Part shown: positions 22,480-29,393 of the stretch, piece by piece
Position numbering within the stretch: the first letter of the stretch is position 1
How the letters are laid out: the number at the start of each line of letters is the position of its first letter
NCBI GenBank assembly: GCA_049646585.1
Contig: JBARWC010000098.1
Location: forward strand, 1-29,393
DNA: 29,393 nt
Source of the DNA: G025836975 sp049646585
GTDB lineage: Bacteria > Pseudomonadota > Gammaproteobacteria > Burkholderiales > Burkholderiaceae_B
Reading direction: 5' to 3'
Notes under the pieces: generated by a model
What the model was told of the DNA's origin: nothing
Databases searched by the model: none
Seen by the model: the letters and a program-made list of their open reading frames with translations, nothing else
Translations under genes and position numbers: made by a program

Positions 22480-25062
22480 ATGGAAGTTTCCCGCATACGG
22501 GCGCTGCGCGGCCCCAATTTGTGGTGCAGGCAAACCGTTATCGAAGCCATCGTCTCGTGCACCGAGGCCGAGCGCGTCATCGATAACGTGGAAGCATTTG
22601 AAAACCGGCTGCGCGCGCGTTTTCCCGATATCGACATTCTTCGCGCTCCCAGCCCGCAGCCGGCCAGTTCCATGGCCCACGCGCTGGCTTATGCGGCCTT
22701 GAGCCTGCAAACGGCTGCCGGTTGTCCGGTGGTTTTCAGCCGCGCCGCGCCGACGACGGAGCCGGGGGTTTACCAGGTCGTGGTCGAGTATTCCGAAGAG
22801 GCCGTGGGGCGGCTGGCTTTCGAACTGGCCGAGCAGCTTTGCGTCGCCGCCATGCAGGACCTGCCCTTTGATCCCACCGAAGGCCTGATACGCTTGCGCG
22901 ATCTGAACGAGGACATACGCCTGGGCCCCAGCACCGGCTCCATCGTCCAGGCCGCCGTGAAACGCAATATTCCTTATCGCAGGCTGACCGAGGGTAGCCT
23001 GGTCCAGTTCGGCTGGGGCAAGAAACAGCGCCGCATACAGGCGGCGGAAACGGACCGCAGCGGCGCCATTGCCGAATCGATCGCCCAGGACAAGGAACTG
23101 ACCAAGAGGCTGCTTGCGGCGGCCGGTGTGCAGGTGCCCGGTGGACGCTGCGCCTATAGCGCGGAAGACGCCTGGGCGGTCGCCTGCGAGATCGGCGGGC
23201 CGGTGGTGCTCAAGCCGCGCGACGGCAGCCAGGGCAGGGGTGTGGCGGTCAATATCGAGGGCCGCGATCAGATCGAAGCCGCGTACGCGGCGGCGTCCGC
23301 CTACGGATCCGAGGTAATCGTCGAACGCTATTTCCCTGGACACGACTTTCGCCTGCTGGTGGTGGGCGACAAGCTGGTCGCGGCGGCGCGCCGCGATCCG
23401 CCCCAAGTCATCGGCGATGGTGAGCGGACCATTACTCAATTGGTGGAACAAATCAATGCCGACCCGCTGCGCGGTGAAGGCCACGGCAGCTCGTTGACCA
23501 AGATACGGCTGGACGAGATCGCGCTGGCGACGATGGCGGCGCAGAATTACGACGCCCAGTCGGTGCCCGAAAAGGGCGTGTTGGTGACATTGCGCAACAA
23601 TGCCAACCTGAGCACCGGCGGCACGGCAACCGACGTGACCGACCACGTTCATCCGGAACTGGCGGCGACCGCGGTGGCGGCGGCCCAGATGGTCGGGCTG
23701 GACGTTTGCGGCATCGACCTGGTCAGCGAGAACGTCTACGAACCCCTGGACAAGCAAGGCGGCTGCATCGTCGAGGTGAACGCCGCGCCGGGCTTGCGCA
23801 TGCATTTGCACCCTTCCTTCGGCAAGGGCCGCGCGGTGGGCGACGCCATCATCAACAGCATGTTCGCGGAAGGCGAGAACGGCCGCATTCCGCTGGTCGC
23901 GGTGGCCGGCACAAACGGCAAGACGACCACGGTGCGCCTGATCGCGCACTTGATCGCGGGCACAGGCGCTTGCGTGGGCATGACCAACTCCGACGGGGTA
24001 TACATAGGCAGCGGCCGCATCGACACCGGCGATTGCAGCGGGCCGCGCAGCGCGCGCAATGTGCTGCTGCACCCGGACGTGGATGCGGCGGTTTTCGAGA
24101 CCGCGCGCGGCGGCATATTGCGCGAAGGCCTGGGCTTCGACCGTTGCGACGTGGCCGTGGTGACCAATGTGGGCACGGGCGATCACCTGGGGCTCAACTT
24201 CATCAGCACGGTCGAGGACCTGGCCATCGTCAAGCGCGTGATCGTGGAAAACGTGGCGCCCGAGGGCATGGCCGTGCTGAACGCGGCCGACCCCATCGTC
24301 GCGGCCATGGCCGAGAACTGCCCGGGTTTGGTGACCTTCTTTGCCGCCGACCGGAATAACCCCATCCTGGCCACGCACAAGGCGCAGGGGGGGCGTGTCG
24401 TATATGTCGAGGACGGCGCCATCGTCCTGGCCGAAGGCGTGTTCGAGCAGCGTATCGGCATGGATCGCATCCCGCTGGTGCACGGCGGCGTCATCAGCTT
24501 CCAGGTGGACAATGCCATGGCGGCGCTGGCCGCGGCCTGGGCTCTGGGGCTGGACTGGAACGCCATCCAGGCCGGGGTCGCGACCTTCGTGAACGATGCC
24601 CAGACCGCGCCGGGCCGCTTCAATGTGTTTTCCTATCGAGGCGCGACGCTGATTGCCGATTACGGCCATAATCCCGACGCCATCATGGCGCTGGTCCAGG
24701 CCGTGGACGGTATTCCGGCAAGCCGGCGCAGCGTGGTCATAAGCGGCGCCGGCGACCGGCGCGACATCGACATACGCCGCCAGACCGAGATATTGGGCGA
24801 CGCTTTCGACGAGGTCGTGCTGTATCAGGACATGTGCCAGCGCGGCCGCGAGGATGGCGAGGTTCTGGCCTTGCTGCGCCAGGGCCTGGTCAATGCCAAG
24901 CGCGCCAAGCAGGTTCAGGAAATACACGGCGAGTTTTTGGCCATCGATACGGCGCTGGACGGCTTGCGCGAGGGCGAGCTGTGCTTGATTCTGATCGACC
25001 AGGTTGAAGAGGCGTTGGCCCACATCGCGGGGCGGATTGCCGGAAATCAGGCGAACCGCTGA
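22480..25062 (+). CDS. cphA: cyanophycin synthetase
   Basis: This 860-aa protein starts at ATG 22480, ten bases after AGGAAGGA. It has the N domain, an ATP-grasp domain that adds Asp to the backbone (PVVLKPRDGSQGRG 241-254, VEVNAAPGLRMHLHPSFG 431-448), and a complete Mur-ligase domain that adds Arg: P-loop AGTNGKTTT 476-484, FETARGGILREGLGFDRCD 539-557, TGDHLG 566-571, DYGHNP 727-732 and GDRRD 758-762. It makes multi-L-arginyl-poly-L-aspartate, a nitrogen store, from Asp, Arg and ATP. In the N domain the motif GHxxEH is replaced by AHALAY (66-71), so the primer-forming hydrolase site is probably dead. The upstream homologue may supply that function. Confidence 0.93.
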   Translation: MEVSRIRALRGPNLWCRQTVIEAIVSCTEAERVIDNVEAFENRLRARFPDIDILRAPSPQPASSMAHALAYAALSLQTAAGCPVVFSRAAPTTEPGVYQVVVEYSEEAVGRLAFELAEQLCVAAMQDLPFDPTEGLIRLRDLNEDIRLGPSTGSIVQAAVKRNIPYRRLTEGSLVQFGWGKKQRRIQAAETDRSGAIAESIAQDKELTKRLLAAAGVQVPGGRCAYSAEDAWAVACEIGGPVVLKPRDGSQGRGVAVNIEGRDQIEAAYAAASAYGSEVIVERYFPGHDFRLLVVGDKLVAAARRDPPQVIGDGERTITQLVEQINADPLRGEGHGSSLTKIRLDEIALATMAAQNYDAQSVPEKGVLVTLRNNANLSTGGTATDVTDHVHPELAATAVAAAQMVGLDVCGIDLVSENVYEPLDKQGGCIVEVNAAPGLRMHLHPSFGKGRAVGDAIINSMFAEGENGRIPLVAVAGTNGKTTTVRLIAHLIAGTGACVGMTNSDGVYIGSGRIDTGDCSGPRSARNVLLHPDVDAAVFETARGGILREGLGFDRCDVAVVTNVGTGDHLGLNFISTVEDLAIVKRVIVENVAPEGMAVLNAADPIVAAMAENCPGLVTFFAADRNNPILATHKAQGGRVVYVEDGAIVLAEGVFEQRIGMDRIPLVHGGVISFQVDNAMAALAAAWALGLDWNAIQAGVATFVNDAQTAPGRFNVFSYRGATLIADYGHNPDAIMALVQAVDGIPASRRSVVISGAGDRRDIDIRRQTEILGDAFDEVVLYQDMCQRGREDGEVLALLRQGLVNAKRAKQVQEIHGEFLAIDTALDGLREGELCLILIDQVEEALAHIAGRIAGNQANR

Positions 25063-25070
25063 CAGTCTGC

Positions 25071-25098
25071 CCGCCGGCCGCTTTTTTGGCGCCGGCGG
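25071..25098 (+). terminator. GC-rich hairpin after cphA, possible terminator
   Basis: CCGCCGGC (25071-25078) and GCCGGCGG (25091-25098) form a perfect 8-bp stem with a 12-base loop that contains six T. It begins eight bases after the cphA stop. The T run lies in the loop and only CTTT follows the stem, so it is a weak intrinsic terminator at best. Confidence 0.4.
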
Positions 25099-25211
25099 CT
25101 TTCAGGAACTGTTACAAATTGGACCGCGATGTCGGTTGAAAGGCCGGCATCGCGTGTCAATAATGGAGCGATAGACTATCCCGTCAGGTTTTCTTGAACA
25201 GGAGGTGCTCC

Positions 25212-25400
25212 ATGCCAGCCAAATCACAGGCTCAGCAAAAGGCCGCCGGCGCGGCCCTGGCCGCAAAGCGCGGGGACATCAAGGTGGGCGAGCTCAAGGG
25301 CGCGTCGCGCAGCATGTACGACTCCATGAGCGAAAAAGAGCTCGACGAGCTCGCTTCCACCAAGCGCAAGGGCAAGCCGGAACATAAATCCAATTCATAG
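25212..25400 (+). CDS. DUF3008 family small basic protein
   Basis: This 62-aa protein starts at ATG 25212, five bases after a near-perfect AGGAGGT (25200-25206). The sequence MPAKSQAQQKAAGAALAAKR, then VGELKGASRSMYDSMSEKEL, then LASTKRKGKPEH, is typical of DUF3008. The family is short, charged, probably helical and of unknown function; nucleic-acid binding has been guessed from its composition. It has its own strong terminator and a separate leader, so it is probably monocistronic rather than part of the cyanophycin operon. A strong ribosome site and a strong terminator suggest high expression. Confidence 0.88.
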   Translation: MPAKSQAQQKAAGAALAAKRGDIKVGELKGASRSMYDSMSEKELDELASTKRKGKPEHKSNS

Positions 25401-25408
25401 CCGTAGAC

Positions 25409-25440
25409 AGCATGCTTCGAAAGTAAGCATGCTTTTTTTT
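25409..25440 (+). terminator. rho-independent terminator of the DUF3008 gene
   Basis: A perfect 9-bp stem AGCATGCTT (25409-25417) / AAGCATGCT (25425-25433) with the 7-base loop CGAAAGT is followed directly by a run of eight T (25433-25440). It lies eight bases after the stop codon. Confidence 0.9.
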
Positions 25441-25460
25441 GCCAAAAAAAGGGGATTGTC

Positions 25461-25749
25461 ATGAGTCGTGTGCCGGATACGGATTTTGACAGCTTGCTGC
25501 CGCCCTTGCTTGTGAATAGACGCGGGTTCATGGCGGGAGCGCTGGTGGGCGGCTTCGCGCTTGCGGCCGGGCCGGCCGCATAGTCTGGCTTTATACGGCC
25601 CACAATCCTGCCGGTCGGAGTTCGTCGTCTACCCCGATGCGCCGCATGCCTTCCATGCGGATTACCGACCCAGCTATCGCCCCGAGGCCGCGCAAGACGG
25701 CTGGAAGCGCGCGCTGGCCTGGTTCGGCCATTACCTGGACAAGAAGTAG
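25461..25749 (+). pseudogene. dienelactone hydrolase family remnant with internal deletion
   Basis: The frame at ATG 25461 gives 40 residues ending in TAG 25581: DFDSLLPPLLVNRRGFMAGA followed by LVGGFALAAGPAA, a Tat-like signal (RRGFM) usual for exported dienelactone hydrolases. After a frame change, 25622-25749 encodes FVVYPDAPHAFHADYRPSYR and a tail ending WFGHYLDKK, the typical C-terminus of the family with its catalytic His (PHAFHADY). About 200 residues between them, including the nucleophile motif, are missing. The junction lies near 25575-25620. An intact gene would be about 290 codons. It cannot make an enzyme. Confidence 0.85.
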
Positions 25750-25819
25750 CGCCCATACGCCAGCGCTGCCCCCGCGTTATCATTCACGGCTATCCGGATC
25801 GGAAACCGCAGGAACGCGA

Positions 25820-26554
25820 ATGATAGAAATCAAACGGGTCAGCAAGTGGTATGGAGCGACGCAAGTGCTGGACGATTGCAGCACCGGCGTTGCGCAAGGC
25901 GAGGTCGTCGTCGTTTGTGGGCCGTCGGGTTCGGGCAAGTCCACCCTGATAAAAACCGTCAATGGGCTTGAGCCCTTTCAAAAGGGCGAGATCTTCGTCG
26001 ACGGCGTGTCGGTGGGTGCGCCGGACACCAATCTGCCGCGTCTGCGCGCCCGTATAGGCATGGTTTTCCAGAGCTTCGAGCTGTTTCCGCATCTGTCGGT
26101 CACGCAGAACCTGGCGCTGGCGCAGATGAAGGTCCTGGGCCGTGGCCGCGACGAGGCCGTGGCCCGCGGGGGTGAACTGCTGGACCGTGTGGGCCTGCGG
26201 GCGCATCAGGACAAGTTTCCCAGCCAGTTGTCGGGCGGGCAGCAGCAGCGGGTCGCGATTGCGCGCGCCTTGGCCATGGACCCCATCGCCATGCTGTTCG
26301 ACGAACCCACCTCGGCGCTGGATCCGGAAATGGTCAACGAAGTGCTGGACGTCATGGTGGACCTGGCTGGCGAAGGCATGACCATGATGGTGGTGACCCA
26401 CGAGATGGGTTTTGCGCGCAAGGTGGCCGACCGTGTGGTGTTCATGGATGTCGGCCGCATCGTGGAAGACTGCTCCAGCGAGGAGTTCTTCGGCAATCTG
26501 GAAGGTCGCTCGGAGCGCGCGCGGCAATTCCTGTCGAAAATCCTGCATCACTAA
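25820..26554 (+). CDS. polar amino acid ABC transporter ATP-binding protein (GlnQ/GltL type)
   Basis: This 244-aa ATPase starts at ATG 25820. Walker A is GPSGSGKS 34-41, the Q-loop Gln is in VFQSFELFPHLSV (82-94), the signature LSGGQ is at 137-141, Walker B is MLFDEPTSALDPE (158-170) and the switch His is at 194 (VVTHEMGFAR). The sequence is typical of ATPases of glutamate/aspartate or glutamine importers. Such genes usually follow a binding protein and two permease genes. Here the upstream neighbour is a hydrolase pseudogene and the downstream one is on the other strand, so the membrane partners are not in the window. It may serve a permease encoded elsewhere or be a leftover. The weak ribosome site GGAACG is noted. 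Confidence 0.92.
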   Translation: MIEIKRVSKWYGATQVLDDCSTGVAQGEVVVVCGPSGSGKSTLIKTVNGLEPFQKGEIFVDGVSVGAPDTNLPRLRARIGMVFQSFELFPHLSVTQNLALAQMKVLGRGRDEAVARGGELLDRVGLRAHQDKFPSQLSGGQQQRVAIARALAMDPIAMLFDEPTSALDPEMVNEVLDVMVDLAGEGMTMMVVTHEMGFARKVADRVVFMDVGRIVEDCSSEEFFGNLEGRSERARQFLSKILHH

Positions 26555-26570
26555 GGGCGCAAGCCGCCCC

Positions 26571-27197
26571 CTAAGCCGCTTGCGGCAGGCCGATGGCGTC
26601 GTTGCGGAACCAGCCCGTAAGGCTCCAGCGCGGCTGGGTGCAGGGCATGACCTCGTGCGGAATCAGGTCGCTGCGAAATACAGCCAGCCGGCCGGGCATG
26701 GGCAGCACGCGCTCGACCAGCTTGTTGCCGTCCTGAGGGGAATAAAGGCATAGCTCGCCGTGGCCGTCCGACGACCATTCGGGGTTCAGGTAGAGCACCA
26801 GCGATATCTTGCGGTGGCGCTGGTTCTTGTGCTGGTCCATGTGCTTGCGGTAGCAATGGCCCGTGGGATAGCGCGCAAAATGAAATTCGGTATTGGTCAA
26901 CCCGGTGTAGAACGAGCGGTTCAGGTCTTCCCGCAAGTCTTCGGACCATTGCAGGAATTCGCGCGTTGCCGATTCGGCCGATTCCGGTTCTATCCAGCAG
27001 ATCGAATCGCCCCGTATCTCGGTATGCAGGGCCATCTTGCGGCCGTGGCCGATTCCGGCGGGCTTGAAGCGGCCCTCATCCCAGGCTTGCCGGCATTGTT
27101 CGTACAGGCGCTTGCACAATTGTGCGTCGATCAGGCCGTCCGAGACGGCCCAGCCCTGGTCGGCCAGGGATTCCAGCATTTGATCATGCGGGCGCAT
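26571..27197 (-). CDS. 2-oxoglutarate/Fe(II)-dependent oxygenase (SM-20 / prolyl-hydroxylase-like)
   Basis: From ATG 27195-27197 the protein has 208 residues. The iron ligands are the His119-x-Asp121 motif (YRKHMDQH) and His181 (LIPHEVMP), and Arg190 (QPRWSLTGWFR) is placed to bind 2-oxoglutarate. ISLVLYLNPEWSSDGHGELC (131-150) and PMPGRLAVFRSD are typical of the SM-20 / prolyl-4-hydroxylase branch. The protein is cytosolic and should hydroxylate a protein or small-molecule side chain with O2 and 2-oxoglutarate; the target is unknown. The gene is divergent from the Rieske oxygenase gene with a 195-bp spacer. It ends 17 bp after the convergent ABC ATPase gene. Confidence 0.9.
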   Translation of the reverse strand: MRPHDQMLESLADQGWAVSDGLIDAQLCKRLYEQCRQAWDEGRFKPAGIGHGRKMALHTEIRGDSICWIEPESAESATREFLQWSEDLREDLNRSFYTGLTNTEFHFARYPTGHCYRKHMDQHKNQRHRKISLVLYLNPEWSSDGHGELCLYSPQDGNKLVERVLPMPGRLAVFRSDLIPHEVMPCTQPRWSLTGWFRNDAIGLPQAA

Positions 27198-27294
27198 GAG
27201 GCACCGCCGTTGTGGTAGTGGGCAGAGCATTCATCGACTGTGGGCGGCCGGCATTCGGCGCGAAAAAATGGGGGAATAATTATAAAACACCGCG

Positions 27295-27307
27295 ATGCTT
27301 CAAGCAT
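27295..27307. promoter_or_regulatory. 13-bp palindrome in a divergent promoter region
   Basis: ATGCTT-C-AAGCAT is a perfect inverted repeat in the 195-bp spacer between the 2OG oxygenase and Rieske oxygenase genes. It lies just downstream of the AT-rich segment GAATAATTATAAAAC (27275-27289). It could be an operator for either gene. A second, GC-rich inverted repeat (CCGCC / GGCGG) follows near 27316-27329. Confidence 0.3.
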
Positions 27308-27392
27308 GGCCGGCGCCGCCTTGCGGCGGGCAAGGGCCGTGGTGGACTATGATCCCGGTTGTTGAAAGCAAAGCGATGCATAAGGAGTGCCC

Positions 27393-28427
27393 ATGTTCTT
27401 GAAGAATGCCTGGTATGTGGCGGCAAACGATCATGAAATCGGACGCAGCCTGCATTCGACCCGTATCCTGGGCGAAGACGTGGTGCTGTACCGAAGGCTG
27501 GACGGCGGCGTGGCCGCGCTGGAAGATGCCTGTCCGCACCGCAAGCTGCCCCTGTCCATGGGGCGCTTGCAGGACGATGTCGTTGAATGCGGCTATCACG
27601 GCCTGGTGTTCGACTGTTCGGGCGCTTGCGTGCGTGCGCCGGGCATGGCCCAGCCGCCCGCTCGCGCGGTGGTGCGCAGCTACCCCGTGGCCGAGCGCTA
27701 TGGCCTGGTCTGGATATGGATGGGCGACCCTCAGGCGGCCGATCCGGCGAGCATCATGCAAGTGCAGCATTGGGGCGACCCCGCCTGGGGCATGAACCGG
27801 GGCGATGCCATGACGGTGAATTGCAATTATCAGTACCTGACCGACAACCTGCTTGATCCGTCCCATGTGTCGTGGGTGCATCAAACCTCGTTCGGCAATG
27901 CCTCCATGATAGGCGAGCCCCTGAAAACCCAGGTCAACGACGACGGCGTCGTGGTGTCGCGCTGGATGCGCAATGTCGACGTCGCGCCTTTTTACGCCAA
28001 GTTCGTGAAGTTTTCGGGCCGCTGCGATCGCAAGCAGCAGTACGAGGTGCGTGTACCCTCGCATGCGCTGATCAAGGCGATTTTTGCGCCGGCCGGCAGC
28101 GGCACGGATAGCGAACCCTTCCATCCCGACGTGTTCCTGATGGATTCCTACAATTTCCTGACGCCGGTGGACGAATCGACCACGCGCTACTACTGGTTCC
28201 AGTTGCGCAACTTCAGCCCCGACGATGAGGCCGTGTCGCGCCAGTTTGCCGAAGACGTGCGGCACGCTTTCAGCGAGGACCGCGCCGTGCTTGAGGCCGT
28301 GCACGCCGGCATGGCCAGGAGCCCATCAAAAATGAACCTGCCGCTGGATGCCGGCCCCCTGCGTTTCCGGCAAAAATTGCAGGCCTTGATCGCCGCCGAA
28401 CAGGCGGGCAACGTAAAATCGGCATAG
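27393..28427 (+). CDS. VanA-like Rieske aromatic ring demethylase/oxygenase, alpha subunit
   Basis: This 344-aa protein starts at ATG 27393 with AAGGAG at 27382-27387. The opening FLKNAWYVAANDHEIGRSL is typical of vanillate O-demethylase oxygenase-like proteins. The Rieske [2Fe-2S] site is Cys47-x-His49 (CPHRKLPL) and Cys66-x2-His69 (CGYHGL). The mononuclear iron site has His158 and His163 in LLDPSHVSWVHQ (153-164). The enzyme should use O2 and electrons from a ferredoxin reductase to demethylate or hydroxylate an aromatic acid. No VanB-type reductase gene is adjacent, so the electron donor must come from elsewhere and the vanillate assignment is not secure. Confidence 0.9.
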   Translation: MFLKNAWYVAANDHEIGRSLHSTRILGEDVVLYRRLDGGVAALEDACPHRKLPLSMGRLQDDVVECGYHGLVFDCSGACVRAPGMAQPPARAVVRSYPVAERYGLVWIWMGDPQAADPASIMQVQHWGDPAWGMNRGDAMTVNCNYQYLTDNLLDPSHVSWVHQTSFGNASMIGEPLKTQVNDDGVVVSRWMRNVDVAPFYAKFVKFSGRCDRKQQYEVRVPSHALIKAIFAPAGSGTDSEPFHPDVFLMDSYNFLTPVDESTTRYYWFQLRNFSPDDEAVSRQFAEDVRHAFSEDRAVLEAVHAGMARSPSKMNLPLDAGPLRFRQKLQALIAAEQAGNVKSA

Positions 28428-28495
28428 CCGCATGCATTACGGATCGAGGGCGTCGGCGCGCCCCATCCGTCAACCCATCAGATAGGTGACAGCCA

Positions 28496-28621
28496 GTGAC
28501 GACAGGCGAATGGATCGTACTTGGGATTTTCGGAGTGGGCCTGGCCTGCTCGTTTTCATTATTCTGGTGGCTGATCCGCAATTTGCGGCGTGACGCCCGG
28601 CGCAAGGACGACTCGTTGTAA
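28496..28621 (+). CDS. 41-aa single-pass membrane protein
   Basis: A short frame from GTG 28496 to TAA 28619-28621 encodes 41 residues. Residues about 6-28 (WIVLGIFGVGLACSFSLFWW, then LI) form one transmembrane helix, followed by a strongly basic tail RNLRRDARRKDD. AGGTGA at 28484-28489 is placed six bases before the GTG. The helix-plus-basic-tail design and the ribosome site favour a real small protein. The family is unknown to me; small helper subunits of membrane complexes look like this. It is 68 bp after the Rieske oxygenase gene. Confidence 0.5.
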   Translation: MTTGEWIVLGIFGVGLACSFSLFWWLIRNLRRDARRKDDSL

Positions 28622-28733
28622 AAGTGTTGCGTAAGCCGGCGGAAACGCGGGCGGCGAGGGTTTTGCGCTGAATCTTGCCGCCAGTTGCGTTAATCTAAGG
28701 GGTTATTGCTCTTTACCGGAATTTTTCAGACTT

Positions 28734-29393
28734 ATGGATTCGTACAGCCTTCCCTACACCTTTTCGCAGCGCGCGCAAAAACTTACCAGCTCAACCATCC
28801 GAGAGATTCTGAAAGTCACGGAACGGCCCGAAATCATTTCGTTTGCCGGCGGCCTGCCCGCGCCCAAGGGTTTCCCGATAGACGTCATGAAAGCCGCTTT
28901 CGACCGCGTCCTGGAAAACAATGGCCGCAGCGCCCTGCAATACGGTCCCACTGAAGGCTATGCGCCCTTGCGCGCATGGGTGGCCGAAGACCTGAAACGT
29001 GTCGGCGCCGACGTCTCGCCCGACGAAGTGCTTATCGTGTCAGGTTCGCAGCAGGCGTTGGACATGCTGGGCAAGCTGTTCGTCGACCCGGGCAGCAAAG
29101 TGCTGGTCGAGGCCCCCAGCTACCTGGGCGCCCTGCAGTCGTTTTCCCTGTTCGAACCCAGTTTCGTGGCCGTGCCGACCGACGAAGGCGGCCTGATTCC
29201 CGAAGCCCTGACCGGCGAGCGGGCGGCCGGCGCGCGTTTCATCTACGTCCTGCCCAATTTCCAGAACCCCACCGGCCTGACCCTCAGCCTTGAGCGCCGC
29301 AAGGCGCTAGTGGAGCGCTGCGCCGCTTTGCAAGTGCCCATCATCGAAGACGACCCCTACGGCGAGTTGCGCTATGCAGGCACGGCCCAGCCG
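28734..29393 (+). CDS. PLP-dependent aminotransferase (2-aminoadipate/MocR-like class I), partial
   Basis: The frame starts at ATG 28734 and is open to the end of the window (220 codons), so the C-terminal half is missing. FAGGLPAPKGFPIDVMKAAF, YGPTEGYAPLRAWVA, VSGSQQALDMLGKLFVDPGS, then YVLPNFQNPTGLTLSLERR and IIEDDPYGELRY are classical for the fold-type I aminotransferases related to 2-aminoadipate/aromatic transaminases (LysN, AroT-like). The Asn of NPTG and the Asp of EDDPYG bind the cofactor; the PLP Lys lies beyond the edge. The amino donor cannot be told from this half. No good ribosome site precedes the ATG. Confidence 0.9.
   Translation, partial: MDSYSLPYTFSQRAQKLTSSTIREILKVTERPEIISFAGGLPAPKGFPIDVMKAAFDRVLENNGRSALQYGPTEGYAPLRAWVAEDLKRVGADVSPDEVLIVSGSQQALDMLGKLFVDPGSKVLVEAPSYLGALQSFSLFEPSFVAVPTDEGGLIPEALTGERAAGARFIYVLPNFQNPTGLTLSLERRKALVERCAALQVPIIEDDPYGELRYAGTAQP

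Noticed and set aside
22141..25023. Very long open frame (960 codons) on the minus strand across both synthetase genes
   Set aside because: It is the antisense shadow of high-GC cphA genes. The translation is rich in His, Ala, Gly and Gln and has no domain; the plus strand carries full CphA motifs.
1..29393. CRISPR arrays, rRNA, tRNA, riboswitches
   Set aside because: No regularly spaced repeats, cloverleaf-like segments or known riboswitch cores were noticed by eye on either strand; a covariance-model scan would be the decisive test.

Overview
The window looks like a chromosomal segment of a high-GC betaproteobacterium of the Alcaligenaceae type (Bordetella, Achromobacter or Pusillimonas relatives). 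The grounds are two Bug-type (TctC) periplasmic receptors, LysR/IclR/LacI-controlled catabolic islands, a DUF3008 protein and a paired cyanophycin-synthetase locus. The organism call is inference; no rRNA or tRNA gene is present to fix it.

Region 1 (1-3103) is accessory DNA with visibly lower GC than the rest. It holds the tail of a pRiA4b ORF-3-like protein, two tiny overlapping membrane-protein ORFs on the minus strand that run into that tail, about 0.7 kb without a convincing gene, and a 660-aa AlbA_2/ATPase (Schlafen-like) protein with a 21-bp tandem repeat in its linker.

Region 2 (about 3170-12798) is a catabolic island. A good sigma70 promoter and a 14-bp palindrome precede a Bug receptor, an enolase-superfamily enzyme and a LacI regulator. 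A convergent CoA-transferase (CaiB/BaiF) is divergent from an operon of two overlapping acyl-CoA dehydrogenases, an enoyl-CoA hydratase-like protein, a second Bug receptor and an IclR regulator. Together these suggest uptake of an organic acid, CoA activation by transfer, dehydrogenation and hydration. The substrate is unknown.

Region 3 (about 12817-15820) has a possible regulator remnant, a LysR regulator divergent from D-tartrate dehydratase (tarD), and a small P-loop NTPase.

Region 4 (16066-25062) is a cyanophycin locus: a transglutaminase-like protein that keeps the Cys but not the other expected catalytic residues, a DUF1854 protein translationally coupled to an ABC exporter with an extra N-terminal domain, and, divergently, two cyanophycin synthetase homologues. 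The two synthetases appear to have lost complementary parts. The first keeps the N-domain His-Glu-His motif but has a degenerate, truncated Mur-ligase domain. The second has a complete Mur-ligase domain but has lost Glu-His from the N-domain motif. This is the most interesting signal in the window. No cyanophycinase or isoaspartyl dipeptidase is seen.

Region 5 (25063-29393) holds a DUF3008 protein with a strong terminator, a dienelactone hydrolase reduced to its two ends, an amino-acid-type ABC ATPase without visible partners, a 2OG-Fe(II) oxygenase, a VanA-like Rieske oxygenase, a 41-aa single-span membrane protein, and the start of a PLP aminotransferase cut by the window edge.
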